Of a stretch of 64,000 bases of DNA, positions 27,636 through 35,433 are shown one piece after another. Both the position numbers and the translations under genes were made by a program. The notes beneath the pieces were generated by a model. It was not told the DNA's origin. It was given only the letters and a program-made list of their open reading frames with translations, and did not search any database. How positions within the stretch are numbered: position 1 is the stretch's first letter; every line of letters begins with the position of its first letter. This stretch comes from CBDFHV01 sp965247705 (lineage in GTDB: Bacteria; Pseudomonadota; Alphaproteobacteria; Rhodospirillales; CAMCUA01), in the NCBI GenBank assembly GCA_965247705.1, contig CBDFHV010000080.1, forward strand, positions 124,001-188,000, in the 5' to 3' direction.

Positions 27636-27865
27636 GGCGGGGGCGGGGGCGGGGGTGCTGCGGCGGGTGGCGCTGCGGCGGGCGGCGCGGCGGGTCGCGG
27701 GCGCGGACGGGGCCGCGGCGGGGGTGGCGGGCGTCGGAGCGGTGCTGCGGGGGTCTGGTGCCAGACGTGGCCGCACTCGCCACACCGCACGTGGCGCCCT
27801 TCCGCGCCTAGGGACCCGGGATCAACATCGAACCGGGCGGAGCAGGCCGGGCAGGTTATAATCAT
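26870..27865 (-). CDS. MJ0042-type zinc-ribbon protein with DUF3426 domain
   Basis: This 331-residue protein starts with a zinc ribbon (CPAC at 5-8 and CGEC at 28-31). A proline-rich linker (about 38-85) and an acidic stretch with SLSQEELDSMF and many Glu/Pro follow, then a membrane helix near residue 190 and a C-terminal DUF3426 domain. Such proteins are common next to ftsE in Rhodospirillales and other alphaproteobacteria, but their role is not known. It is divergent from ftsE (143-base gap). The linker DNA is very GC-rich and repetitive. Confidence 0.88.
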   Translation of the reverse strand: MIITCPACSARFDVDPGSLGAEGRHVRCGECGHVWHQTPAAPLRRPPPPPRPRPRPRPAAPPAAAPPAAAPPPPPPPPPEPAPEPEPEADEPMTAAERAAAEVIAESQTPGPEAAEEEGPSLSQEELDSMFAEPEAMASYADGDEEEVEELEDFEEPEDIPEPEPIPQVFTVPESMREERHLGRPWVIALIAVLAIGGIVGGLIVARKQVVDLWPGANSVYALVGFGVSALGDGLDFRGTKTEWETVDGADVVVVRGSIVNLTDVPLTVPMILVSLRDSRSEMLQEAIIAPLKPELVAGETIGFKAIFKKPSPLARSAGAEFTQPMAEPGG

Positions 27866-28008
27866 CGCGTGCCGGATGTGTTAAGCTGTGGCCACTTATA
27901 GGCTTTCACCCTCGGCAAGGCAAGAAACCCGGGGGTGGACGGCGGTGGCGGTGGACGGCCGATTCGCCGGTCTGCCCCGGCCATCGATCGCGACCGGAGC
28001 ACCATCCA

Positions 28009-28773
28009 TTGGCACAGGCCGAAGGCGACGACGTCATTCGATTCGAGAACGTCGGGCTGCGCTACGGCCTGGGGCCCGAGGTGCTGCAGGACGTGTCGTT
28101 CACTCTCGGCGCGGGTTCGTTTCATTTTCTGGTCGGACCCAGCGGCGCCGGCAAGTCGTCCCTGCTGCGGCTCATGTACCTGGCCCTCAAGCCGACCCGA
28201 GGCCTGATCACCGTGTTCGGCCGCGAAATCGCGACGACCCCGCGCCGGGAACTGCCCGCTCTCAGACGGCGCATCGGGGTGGTTTTCCAAGATTTCCGCC
28301 TGCTGGGCCATCTATCCACGTTCGACAACGTGGCGTTGCCCATGCGGGTCGCGGGTACCCGCGAGGAAGAAGTGCGGCGCCACGTCAACGAACTCCTCAC
28401 CTGGGTCGGCCTCAAGGACCATGTGGACGCCCGACCGCCGACCCTATCGGGTGGCCAGCAGCAGCGGGTGGCCATCGCCCGCGCCGTCATCACGCGGCCC
28501 CGCATTCTGTTGGCCGACGAACCCACCGGCAACGTGGACGACCAGATGGGTTTGCGCCTGATGCACTTGTTCGTCGAGCTCAACAAGCTTGGAACCACCG
28601 TAATCATCGCCACCCACAACGAAGCGCTGGTGCACCGCCTGGATCGCCCCTGTCTGTGGCTTGTTGACGGGCGGGTCGAGGAGGGTGGCGCCACCGGACC
28701 GGACGGCGGCCTCGATTTTGAGGATACATTCACCCTCATCAACCGAAAGCGGGCCTCCGGCACGGCGGCCTGA
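28009..28773 (+). CDS. ftsE: Cell division ATP-binding protein FtsE
   Basis: This 254-residue ABC ATPase has Walker A GPSGAGKSS (43-51), signature LSGGQQQRV (about 146-154) and Walker B ILLADEPTGN. With FtsX it forms a membrane complex that activates peptidoglycan hydrolases at the septum. The TTG start at 28009 gives the family N-terminus. It is a little longer than E. coli FtsE (222 residues), with an extra tail of about 25 residues. It leads an operon-like set: ftsE, ftsX (18-base gap), a DUF218 protein and plsC. Confidence 0.93.
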   Translation: MAQAEGDDVIRFENVGLRYGLGPEVLQDVSFTLGAGSFHFLVGPSGAGKSSLLRLMYLALKPTRGLITVFGREIATTPRRELPALRRRIGVVFQDFRLLGHLSTFDNVALPMRVAGTREEEVRRHVNELLTWVGLKDHVDARPPTLSGGQQQRVAIARAVITRPRILLADEPTGNVDDQMGLRLMHLFVELNKLGTTVIIATHNEALVHRLDRPCLWLVDGRVEEGGATGPDGGLDFEDTFTLINRKRASGTAA

Positions 28774-28791
28774 CGGGAAATCGAGGGACCC

Positions 28792-29670
28792 ATGCTGTCG
28801 CGACGCACCGACTTTCCCATACACCGGGATTCCCTGTCGTCGTTCTTGCCGTGGCTGATCGCCTTCATGGTGTTTCTCGGTGTTCTGGCCCTTGCCGGCA
28901 TGCTGGCACTCGACGACCTGGCGGCGCGATGGGACCGGGGCATGGCGGGGACCCTGACGGTCCAGGCGCCGGCCGAAGCCGATGCCGCCGACGGCGCCCG
29001 CCGGGTGGCGGAGGCGGTGCGTCTGCTGACGGCGGTCCCCGAGGTGGCGCGGGCGGCGCCGGTGCCGGCCGCCGCCGTGGCGAGCCTTCTGGCGCCTTGG
29101 CTGGGCGGCGGCGAGGTGGCCGAACTTCCCCTGCCCTACCTCATCGACGTGGAGCTGCTGTCCGGGGCGGAGGTGGATGCCGAGGCCTTGCGCGTCCGGC
29201 TCGCCGGGGTGCTGCCTGGGGTTACCGTCGACGATCACCGGGTGTGGCTGGACCGGATCCTGCGACTGATTCGGGCCGCCGAGATGCTGGCGCTCGCCGT
29301 CCTGTCCCTGATCGGCCTCAGTATGATCGGCACCGTCGTCTTTACCACCCGCAGCGGACTGGCAGTGCATCGGGAGGCCATCGAACTGCTGCATCTGATC
29401 GGCGCCCAGGACACCTACATCGCCCGCCAGTTCGCCGGGCGCGCCCTGTGGCTGGGGATGAAAGGGGGGCTGATGGGCCTCCTCATGGCGGGCCCGACAC
29501 TGGCCGGCCTGGTGGTTCTGGCGCGCCGCGTGGAGCCGGAGCTGCTGCCGGAAATCGGGGTGTCGCCCCTCACCTGGGGTCTGCTGGCCGCGCCACCCCT
29601 GGCGACCGCGCTGATCGCCACGGTCACGGCGCGGATTACGGTTGTCCGCACCCTGACCCGCATGCTGTGA
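28792..29670 (+). CDS. ftsX: Cell division permease-like protein FtsX
   Basis: This 292-residue protein has the FtsX layout: one N-terminal helix (about residues 20-42), a periplasmic domain (about 45-160), then three helices including the FtsX/MacB-type motif HREAIELLHLIGAQDTYIAR near 194-211. It partners FtsE at the inner membrane. The sequence is divergent, as usual for alphaproteobacterial FtsX, so the assignment rests on topology, motif and position right after ftsE. Confidence 0.9.
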   Translation: MLSRRTDFPIHRDSLSSFLPWLIAFMVFLGVLALAGMLALDDLAARWDRGMAGTLTVQAPAEADAADGARRVAEAVRLLTAVPEVARAAPVPAAAVASLLAPWLGGGEVAELPLPYLIDVELLSGAEVDAEALRVRLAGVLPGVTVDDHRVWLDRILRLIRAAEMLALAVLSLIGLSMIGTVVFTTRSGLAVHREAIELLHLIGAQDTYIARQFAGRALWLGMKGGLMGLLMAGPTLAGLVVLARRVEPELLPEIGVSPLTWGLLAAPPLATALIATVTARITVVRTLTRML

Positions 29671-29692
29671 GGCCGATCGTGACGGTGCCGCC

Positions 29693-30337
29693 TTGAGTTC
29701 GCCCCCGCGCCGCCGACGCCGCGGCCGACGGCTGCTGTTGCTGGGCTTGTCCCTCCTGTGCGCCGCCCTCGTCGCATGGGTCTGGGGCCTGTTCCGGTTC
29801 GCCGACACGTTGCCGCGATCGATCGCCGACGGCGAGACCCATACCGACGCCATCGTCGTGCTCACCGGCGGCAGCGGTCGGCTGGCGGCGGGCCTGGTCC
29901 TGCTGGCCGAGGATAGGGCGCGAAAGCTCTTCGTTTCCGGCGTCTATCGGGGGGTCGACGTGGAACAACTGCTGGAGATCTCCCGCCAGACGCCGGAGGA
30001 ACTGCGGTGCTGCATCGAGATCGGCCACGTGGCCGACAGTACCGCCGGCAACGCCGCCGAGACCGCCGCCTGGATGAAGCGCAACGATTTCCACTCGCTC
30101 CGCGTGGTCACCTCGGGCTATCACCTGCCCCGGAGCCTGCTGGAGTTTCGCCATGCCCTGCCGGAGGTGCGCCTGTTGCCCCACCCTGTGTTCGCCGAAC
30201 ACGTCAAGCGGGACCGCTGGTGGTCCTGGCCGGGAACGGCACGCTTGATCGTCGGCGAATACAGCAAGTATCTGGTCGCCCGAGTGCGCGTCCGGTTCGA
30301 ATCGACGCTCGGGCTCGACCCCGCGGCCACTCCCTGA
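29693..30337 (+). CDS. DUF218/YdcF-family protein
   Basis: This 214-residue protein has an N-terminal membrane anchor (RLLLLGLSLLCAALVAWVW). The DUF218 fold follows: DAIVVLTGGSGRLAAGLVLL, then STAGNAAETAAWMK and VVTSGYHLPRSLLEFRHALP. ElyC and SanA, members of the family, affect peptidoglycan or lipid-carrier balance. The TTG start at 29693 fits the 22-base gap after ftsX. The cluster ftsEX-DUF218-plsC points to an envelope role. No catalytic mechanism is proven for the family. Confidence 0.85.
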   Translation: MSSPPRRRRRGRRLLLLGLSLLCAALVAWVWGLFRFADTLPRSIADGETHTDAIVVLTGGSGRLAAGLVLLAEDRARKLFVSGVYRGVDVEQLLEISRQTPEELRCCIEIGHVADSTAGNAAETAAWMKRNDFHSLRVVTSGYHLPRSLLEFRHALPEVRLLPHPVFAEHVKRDRWWSWPGTARLIVGEYSKYLVARVRVRFESTLGLDPAATP

Positions 30338-30354
30338 ACCATGGGAGGTAACCG

Positions 30355-31125
30355 TTGACGGCCCTGCGTTCGCTCCTGTTCAACATTGGCATGGTGCTGT
30401 CGATGTTGGGCACCATGATGTTGATGCTGGCACTGATGCCCCTGCCGCGGCGCTACATGGTGGGCGTCGTCCGCGGCTGGACCCGCCTCACCCCGCCCTT
30501 CCTGCGAGTCATGGTCGGCATCCGCCACGAAATTCGGGGCCGGGATAATATTCCCGACGGCCCAGCCATCTATGCATCCAAGCACCAGTCGGCCTGGGAC
30601 ACCATGGCCATGTTCCTGCCGTTCGACGACCCGGCCTACGTCATCAAGAAAGAGCTGATCGATCTGCCGCTTTACGGCTGGTTCGCCCGCAAATGCGAAG
30701 TCATCGGAGTCGACCGCAAGGGCGGCACGGCGGCCCTGCGCAAGATGGTGGCCGACACCAAGGCGATCCTGGCCGCCGGCCGGCCGGTGATCATTTTCCC
30801 CGAGGGCACCCGCGCGGCACCGGACCAGCACCTCAAGTTCCACTCTGGTGTCGCCGCCCTTTACGCCCAGTGCGGGGTGCCGGTGGTGCCGGTGGCCTTG
30901 AACTCGGGCCTCTTCTGGAGCCGGCGCAGTTTCGTCAAGCGCCCGGGTCGGATCGTGGTGGCGTTCCTGCCACCCATCGCGCCGGGCCTGGATCGCAAGG
31001 CCTTCATGGCCGAACTTCAGAGCCGCATCGGGACCGCCACCGATGGCCTGGTGGCCGAGGCGCGGGAACGCTTTCCCCACCTGCCGGGGCCGGAGGCGCC
31101 GCCAGGCCAAGCCGACACCCCCTGA
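30355..31125 (+). CDS. plsC: 1-acyl-sn-glycerol-3-phosphate acyltransferase (PlsC-like)
   Basis: This 256-residue membrane-bound acyltransferase has the catalytic HX4D motif (H77-QSAW-D82) and the substrate-binding EGTR motif (150-153), about 68 residues apart as in PlsC. It would add the second acyl chain to lysophosphatidic acid in phospholipid synthesis. An N-terminal helix (about 10-30) anchors it. The start is TTG at 30355, 17 bases after the DUF218 gene, with GGAGG nearby upstream. The assignment to PlsC rather than a lyso-ornithine acyltransferase is by general similarity. Confidence 0.88.
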   Translation: MTALRSLLFNIGMVLSMLGTMMLMLALMPLPRRYMVGVVRGWTRLTPPFLRVMVGIRHEIRGRDNIPDGPAIYASKHQSAWDTMAMFLPFDDPAYVIKKELIDLPLYGWFARKCEVIGVDRKGGTAALRKMVADTKAILAAGRPVIIFPEGTRAAPDQHLKFHSGVAALYAQCGVPVVPVALNSGLFWSRRSFVKRPGRIVVAFLPPIAPGLDRKAFMAELQSRIGTATDGLVAEARERFPHLPGPEAPPGQADTP

Positions 31126-31254
31126 AGCCGTGGACAGGTGCGGCACCAATCCCGGGAATCACGCGGACAAGTGCTGTCCGCGAGGCCCCGCGCGAGCCCC
31201 ATCCAGCGCCGCGCCTGTGTGTGGCCAGGGGAAAACATTTCAAGAACATTTCGG

Positions 31255-31283
31255 TTGACGGAAGCCACGGGCGCGCCTAGAAT
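31255..31283 (+). promoter_or_regulatory. Sigma-70-type promoter of nrdJ
   Basis: TTGACG (31255-31260) and TAGAAT (31278-31283) are separated by exactly 17 bases, each one base from consensus. It lies 71 bases before the nrdJ ATG. No cobalamin-riboswitch box was found between it and the gene. Confidence 0.75.
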
Positions 31284-31294
31284 ATTGTCGGCAA

Positions 31295-31327
31295 GCCCTT
31301 GGGAATCCACGAATTCCCGCCAAGGGC
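31295..31327 (+). promoter_or_regulatory. Stem-loop in the nrdJ 5' leader
   Basis: GCCCTTGG pairs with CCAAGGGC, with an inner GGGAAT/ATTCCC pairing, giving a long hairpin about 12 bases after the likely transcription start and 26 bases before the ATG. It has no T-run, so it is not a standard terminator. It could stabilise the mRNA or act in control. Confidence 0.55.
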
Positions 31328-31353
31328 GTCCTCTTGCACGGCGTCAGGTTCCC

Positions 31354-33711
31354 ATGGTCGACGTGGCCGCCATCTCCCAACAGATCTGGGACATGAAGTA
31401 CCGCCTGAAGGACAGCGGCGGGGAACCGGTGGACAAGGCCATCCCCGATACCTGGCGCCGGGTGGCCCGGGCACTGGCCGCCCCCGAGGCCAAGCCCGAG
31501 GACTGGGAGGCACCCTTCTACGAGGCGCTGGAGGACTTCCGCTTCCTGCCGGCGGGGCGCATCTTCGCCGGCGCCGGCAGCCCCCGCAACGTCACCCTGT
31601 TCAACTGCTTCGTCATGGGCGACGTCCCCGACGACATGGCCGGCATCTTCGACGGCCTGAAGGAAGCGGCCCTGACCCTGCAACAGGGCGGCGGCATCGG
31701 CTACGACTTCTCCACCCTGCGGCCCAAGGGGGCGGCGGTGCACGGGGTGGGGGCCGACGCCTCCGGTCCGCTGACCTTCATGGACGTCTGGGACGCCATG
31801 TGCCGCACCATCATGAGCGCCGGGTCGCGCCGCGGCGCCATGATGGCGACCATGGGCTGCGATCATCCGGACATCGAGGCCTTCATCGACGCCAAGCGGG
31901 AGCCGGGGCGGCTGCGCATGTTCAACCTGTCGGTGCTGGTCACCGACGCCTTCATGAAGGCGGTGAAGGAAGACGCCGACTGGGAACTGACCTTCGCCGG
32001 CACCGCCCGCAAGAGCCTGCGCGCCCGCGACCTGTGGGACCGCATCATGCGCGCCACCTACGCCTATGCCGAGCCGGGGGTGATCTTCATCGACGCCATC
32101 AACCGGCGGAATAATTTATACTACACCGAATCAATTCATAGTTGTAATCCATGTGGCGAACAGCCGCTCCCCCCCTATGGCGCCTGCCTGCTGGGTTCGG
32201 TCAACCTGGCCCGCCTGGTGGAAGCGCCGTTCACCGATGGGGCGCGCCTGGACGAAGACCGACTGGCGGGTCTGGTCCGCGTCGCCGTTCGGATGCTGGA
32301 CAACGCCATCGAGGTGTCCCGCTTTCCCCTCGAGGCCCAGGACCGGGAGGCGCGGGCCAAGCGGCGCATCGGCCTCGGCGTTACCGGGCTGGCCGACGCG
32401 CTGATCCTGTGTGGGGCCCGTTACGGCGGGCGGGAGGCGGTCTCCCTGACCGAACGCTGGATGGGCACCGTGCAGCGGGCGGCCTATCTGGCGTCCACCG
32501 AACTGGCCGCCGAGAAGGGCCCTTTCCCCCTGTTCGACAAGGAGAAATACCTGGCCGGGGAATCCATTCAGGGGTTGGACGAGGACGTGCGCCGGGCCAT
32601 CGCCCGCCACGGCATCCGCAACGCGCTGCTGACCTCGGTGGCGCCCACGGGGACCATCTCGCTGTTTGCCGACAACGTATCCTCGGGGCTGGAGCCGGTG
32701 TTCAGCTTCAACTACAGCCGCCACGTGCTGATGCCCGACGGCCAGCGCCGGGAAGAGGCGGTGAGCGATTACGCCTATCGCCTATATAAGCGCACCTTTG
32801 GCGAGGAGACCCGCCTGCCCGCCTATTTCGTCGACGCACAGTCCCTGACCCCCACCGACCACCTGGTTATGCAGGCGGCGGTGCAGAAGTACGTGGACAG
32901 TGCCGTCTCGAAGACCATCAACTGCCCGGAAAGCATCTCCTTCGAGGATTTCAAGGACATCTATCAGCAGGCCTACGAACTGGACTGCAAGGGCTGCACC
33001 ACCTACCGGCCCAACGAAATTACCGGCGCCGTGCTGGAGGTGAAACCCGACGCGGCGCCGGCGGCGGGGAGCCAGGCCGAACTGCCTCTGGAGGCGCCCG
33101 GTCGCAACGCCGTGCCCGTGGACGCGGGCGATTCCGGTGCCGTGGTCTACATGACGCGGCCCCTCGACCGGCCCGAGGCCCTGCCCGGCGCCACCTACAA
33201 GGTGCGCTGGCCGGAAAGCGACCACGCCATCTACATCACCATCAACGACATCATCCAGGACAGCCGGCGGCGGCCGTTCGAGGTGTTCATCAATTCCAAG
33301 AACATGGACCACTTCGCCTGGACCGTCGGCCTGACCCGCATGATTTCGGCGGTGTTCCGGCGCGGCGGCGACGTGTCGTTCGTGGTCGACGAGCTGAAAG
33401 CGGTGTTCGATCCCCGGGGCGGCCAATGGGTGGCCGGACGCTACGTGCCCAGTCTGCTGGCGGCCATCGGCGAAGTGATCGAGCGCCACATGCTCGACAT
33501 CGGCTTCCTCAAGGCGCAGGGAGAACTGGCCAACCCGGCCGACGGGGCGGAAATCAGGGTCCTGGCCCTGACCGGCACCGGTAATGGTCCAGGAGAGCGG
33601 CGGAGCCTTGGTGGTCCCTTCGGCCAGTGCCCCAAATGCGGCGCGCCGACCCTGATCCGTCAGGAGGGCTGCGACCTCTGCACCTCGTGTGGCTATTCCA
33701 AATGTAGCTAG
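31354..33711 (+). CDS. nrdJ: Adenosylcobalamin-dependent class II ribonucleotide reductase
   Basis: This 785-residue enzyme makes deoxynucleotides using adenosylcobalamin. The barrel contains LFNCFVMGD (first redox cysteine, about residue 88) and NPCGEQPLPPYG with N265, C267 and E269. A TSCPD-type region follows later. The C-terminal cysteine tail CTSCGYSKC is for re-reduction. No ATP-cone is seen at the N-terminus, so allosteric activity control may be lacking. The frame is open upstream, but the ATG at 31354 has AGG nearby and follows a good promoter. The stop codon TAG straddles the IS630 boundary. The codons at 32110-32154 are oddly AT-rich. Confidence 0.93.
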   Translation: MVDVAAISQQIWDMKYRLKDSGGEPVDKAIPDTWRRVARALAAPEAKPEDWEAPFYEALEDFRFLPAGRIFAGAGSPRNVTLFNCFVMGDVPDDMAGIFDGLKEAALTLQQGGGIGYDFSTLRPKGAAVHGVGADASGPLTFMDVWDAMCRTIMSAGSRRGAMMATMGCDHPDIEAFIDAKREPGRLRMFNLSVLVTDAFMKAVKEDADWELTFAGTARKSLRARDLWDRIMRATYAYAEPGVIFIDAINRRNNLYYTESIHSCNPCGEQPLPPYGACLLGSVNLARLVEAPFTDGARLDEDRLAGLVRVAVRMLDNAIEVSRFPLEAQDREARAKRRIGLGVTGLADALILCGARYGGREAVSLTERWMGTVQRAAYLASTELAAEKGPFPLFDKEKYLAGESIQGLDEDVRRAIARHGIRNALLTSVAPTGTISLFADNVSSGLEPVFSFNYSRHVLMPDGQRREEAVSDYAYRLYKRTFGEETRLPAYFVDAQSLTPTDHLVMQAAVQKYVDSAVSKTINCPESISFEDFKDIYQQAYELDCKGCTTYRPNEITGAVLEVKPDAAPAAGSQAELPLEAPGRNAVPVDAGDSGAVVYMTRPLDRPEALPGATYKVRWPESDHAIYITINDIIQDSRRRPFEVFINSKNMDHFAWTVGLTRMISAVFRRGGDVSFVVDELKAVFDPRGGQWVAGRYVPSLLAAIGEVIERHMLDIGFLKAQGELANPADGAEIRVLALTGTGNGPGERRSLGGPFGQCPKCGAPTLIRQEGCDLCTSCGYSKCS

Positions 33712-33803
33712 AGCAATTTCATTGAAGGATGATTCAGAAAGGGGATTCCCATTCTGATCTTGTTCTGATTCCCTTTGTTATAGATTCGCAAAGGGAGTTT
33801 CCG

Positions 33804-34181
33804 ATGAGCAAAGCCTACTCGGCAGACCTTCGGCAACGGATCGTGGATGCGATTGATGGCGGGGCTTCGCGGCGCCAGGCGGCGAGGCGATTTGGCGTCA
33901 GCGTCAGTTCGGCGATCCGCTACGCTCGGCGCTGGCGGGAGACGGGCAGCGTTCAGGCGGCTGCGATGGGCGCACCCAAGGGCTCGAAGCTTGACCCTCA
34001 TGAGGATTGGTTGTTGACGCAGATCGACGCGGCGCCGGACCTCACGCTTGAAGAGATCATTGCCCGGTTGAGCTCGGAAAAGGGCGTCAAGAGCAGTATT
34101 GGGGGATTGTGGAACTTCTTCCATCGTCACGGCATCAGCTTTAAAAAAAACCGCGCACGCAGCCGAGCAGGAACGTCCTGA
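33804..34181 (+). CDS. IS630 transposase, N-terminal frame
   Basis: This 125-residue first part has the helix-turn-helix DNA-binding region: MSKAYSADLRQRIVDAI, then GGASRRQAARRFGVSVSSAIRY. A linker and the start of the catalytic half follow (GLWNFFHRHGISFKK). The frame leaves the family sequence at a run of eight A (34143-34150); the second half continues in the frame one base further on. Losing one A, or slippage at the run, joins the two. The ATG at 33804 follows AAGGGAG. Confidence 0.88.
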   Translation: MSKAYSADLRQRIVDAIDGGASRRQAARRFGVSVSSAIRYARRWRETGSVQAAAMGAPKGSKLDPHEDWLLTQIDAAPDLTLEEIIARLSSEKGVKSSIGGLWNFFHRHGISFKKNRARSRAGTS

Positions 34182-34749
34182 CGTCGCCGAGAACCGGCGA
34201 TTGTGGCGCGCGCAACAGCCGGCGCTCGACCCGACCCGGCTGGTCTTCATCGACGAGACCGGTGCCAACACCAAGATGGCGCGCCTTCGCGGGCGGTGCC
34301 GGCGCGGCGAGCGTCTGGTCGCCGCCGTGCCGCATGGCCACTGGAAGACGATGACCTTCGTTGCCGGGCTGCGTCACGATGGCATCGCCGCACCGTTCGT
34401 CGTTGATCGCCCGATGAACGGCGCCATCTTCAGGCTCTGGGTGGAACGTTGTTTGGTCCCGACGCTGGCGCAAGGCGACATCGTCGTCATGGACAACCTG
34501 TCCTCACACAAAGTCACCGGCGTACGCGAGGCCATCGAGGCGGCGGGCGCCAAACTGGCCTATCTGCCGGCCTACTCACCCGACTTCAATCCGATCGAAC
34601 AGTTCTTCGCAAAGCTCAAGGCGATGCTCAGAAAAGCCGCCGTGCGAACCATCGATGACCTGTGGCGCGCCATCGGAGATATCATCAACACCATCAGGCC
34701 AAACGAATGCGCCAACTATTTTGCAAACTCAGGATATGAACCAAATTAA
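34150..34749 (+). CDS. IS630 transposase, C-terminal frame with DDE domain
   Basis: The second frame supplies the catalytic DDE domain. It resumes at TAHAAEQERPDV, then has LVFIDETGANT (first D), VVMDNLSSHK (second D) and YSPDFNPIEQFFAKLK (E), and ends in ANYFANSGYEPN. It has no sensible start of its own and must be made as a fusion with the first frame, by slippage at the A8 run, or else the copy is dead. Family members elsewhere often have an uninterrupted KKKTAHAAEQ at this spot. Confidence 0.85.
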   Translation, partial: TAHAAEQERPDVAENRRLWRAQQPALDPTRLVFIDETGANTKMARLRGRCRRGERLVAAVPHGHWKTMTFVAGLRHDGIAAPFVVDRPMNGAIFRLWVERCLVPTLAQGDIVVMDNLSSHKVTGVREAIEAAGAKLAYLPAYSPDFNPIEQFFAKLKAMLRKAAVRTIDDLWRAIGDIINTIRPNECANYFANSGYEPN

Positions 34750-34774
34750 AGTGAAAGTTCTCTAGTACCAAGGT

Positions 34775-35146
34775 TCAGCCGAAAAGCGTGCGGTACAGCA
34801 TCCGGCCGGGCGCCAAGGCGAAGGCCCCGGCGATCAGCAGGCCCAGGAACGTACCGACCATCCAGGCGCGATGCTGCTTCACCCTGCCGCGGCGAATGGC
34901 CAGGAAGCCCATGGTGATGGCGAACAGGGTCCATGCCGCCAACAGATGAAGCCAGCTCAAGTCGCCGTCTTGAACCTGGCGAACCCCGAACGAGCCGATC
35001 GCGACCACCGATATCAGCCCGACCCAGACCCGGCCCATGGCCTTGTGCGCCGGCGTGCCCTTGGTCCGCAAAAGGATCGTCGCGCCCACGGTCAGGGCCG
35101 CGAGCGCGCTGAAGAGGTGCAGGGCGATGGGGACGCTCACGGTCAT
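34775..35146 (-). CDS. DUF2306-like four-helix membrane protein
   Basis: This 123-residue protein has four hydrophobic helices. It has the typical pattern HLFSALAALTVGATILLRTKGTPAHKAMGR near the start and KQHRAWMVGTFLGLLIAG later, as in DUF2306 membrane proteins of unknown function. The conserved histidines (HKAMGR, QHRAWM) may bind metal or heme. The ATG at 35146 (MTVSVPIALH) is preferred over the longer frame to 35203, which begins with a basic, unconserved stretch. It ends 10 bases from the right TA of the IS630 element, convergent with nrdJ. Confidence 0.75.
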   Translation of the reverse strand: MTVSVPIALHLFSALAALTVGATILLRTKGTPAHKAMGRVWVGLISVVAIGSFGVRQVQDGDLSWLHLLAAWTLFAITMGFLAIRRGRVKQHRAWMVGTFLGLLIAGAFALAPGRMLYRTLFG

Positions 35147-35364
35147 CCGCGGTCGACGCCGTCGGGATTGCCAAGGCAGAAGACGGTCCCGAATCGTGCA
35201 CACGTCGCGGCCATGACAGGTCCTGTTTTCGCCACGTCACCGCGCCGTCTTCACCGGGCATGCAGCTCTGAAGTCGCCGGGAGCCGCCAGCGCCTAGCGG
35301 CAACAACGCAGCCACTTTGATTCACCCGTGCCTATCCGGTCAAGACAGACACCCACGACACATA

Positions 35365-35405
35365 GAGGTGGTCCCCGAATCTAGGACAGATGTGTTAGGT
35401 GGGAT
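35365..35405. repeat. Left terminal inverted repeat of IS3 element
   Basis: It starts GAGGTGGTCCCCG and contains GGACAG, and ends GTTAGGTGGGAT. The reverse complement of 36613-36662 has the same blocks with an insertion of a few bases in the middle. Confidence 0.88.
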
Positions 35406-35433
35406 CCGGCCTTTATGATGAGGATCTCGGAGT

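Larger units (their letters stand above)
33711..34762 (+). mobile_element. IS630-family insertion sequence
   Basis: The 1052-bp element is flanked by the TA target duplication (33709-33710 and 34763-34764). Its ends are inverted: GAGCAATTTCATTG at the left, and GAGAACTTTCACTT as the reverse complement of the right. Both outer contexts read CTAG. It is inserted into the TA of the nrdJ stop TAG; the element's own terminal G restores the TAG. Two overlapping frames encode the transposase. Confidence 0.9.

Noticed and set aside
30290..30310. tRNA-like GGTTCGAATC segment
   Set aside because: It lies inside the DUF218 coding frame, and no cloverleaf can be drawn around it.
31126..31353. Cobalamin riboswitch before nrdJ
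   Set aside because: No conserved B12-box-like GCCACTG element was seen. Only a simple hairpin and a promoter are present.
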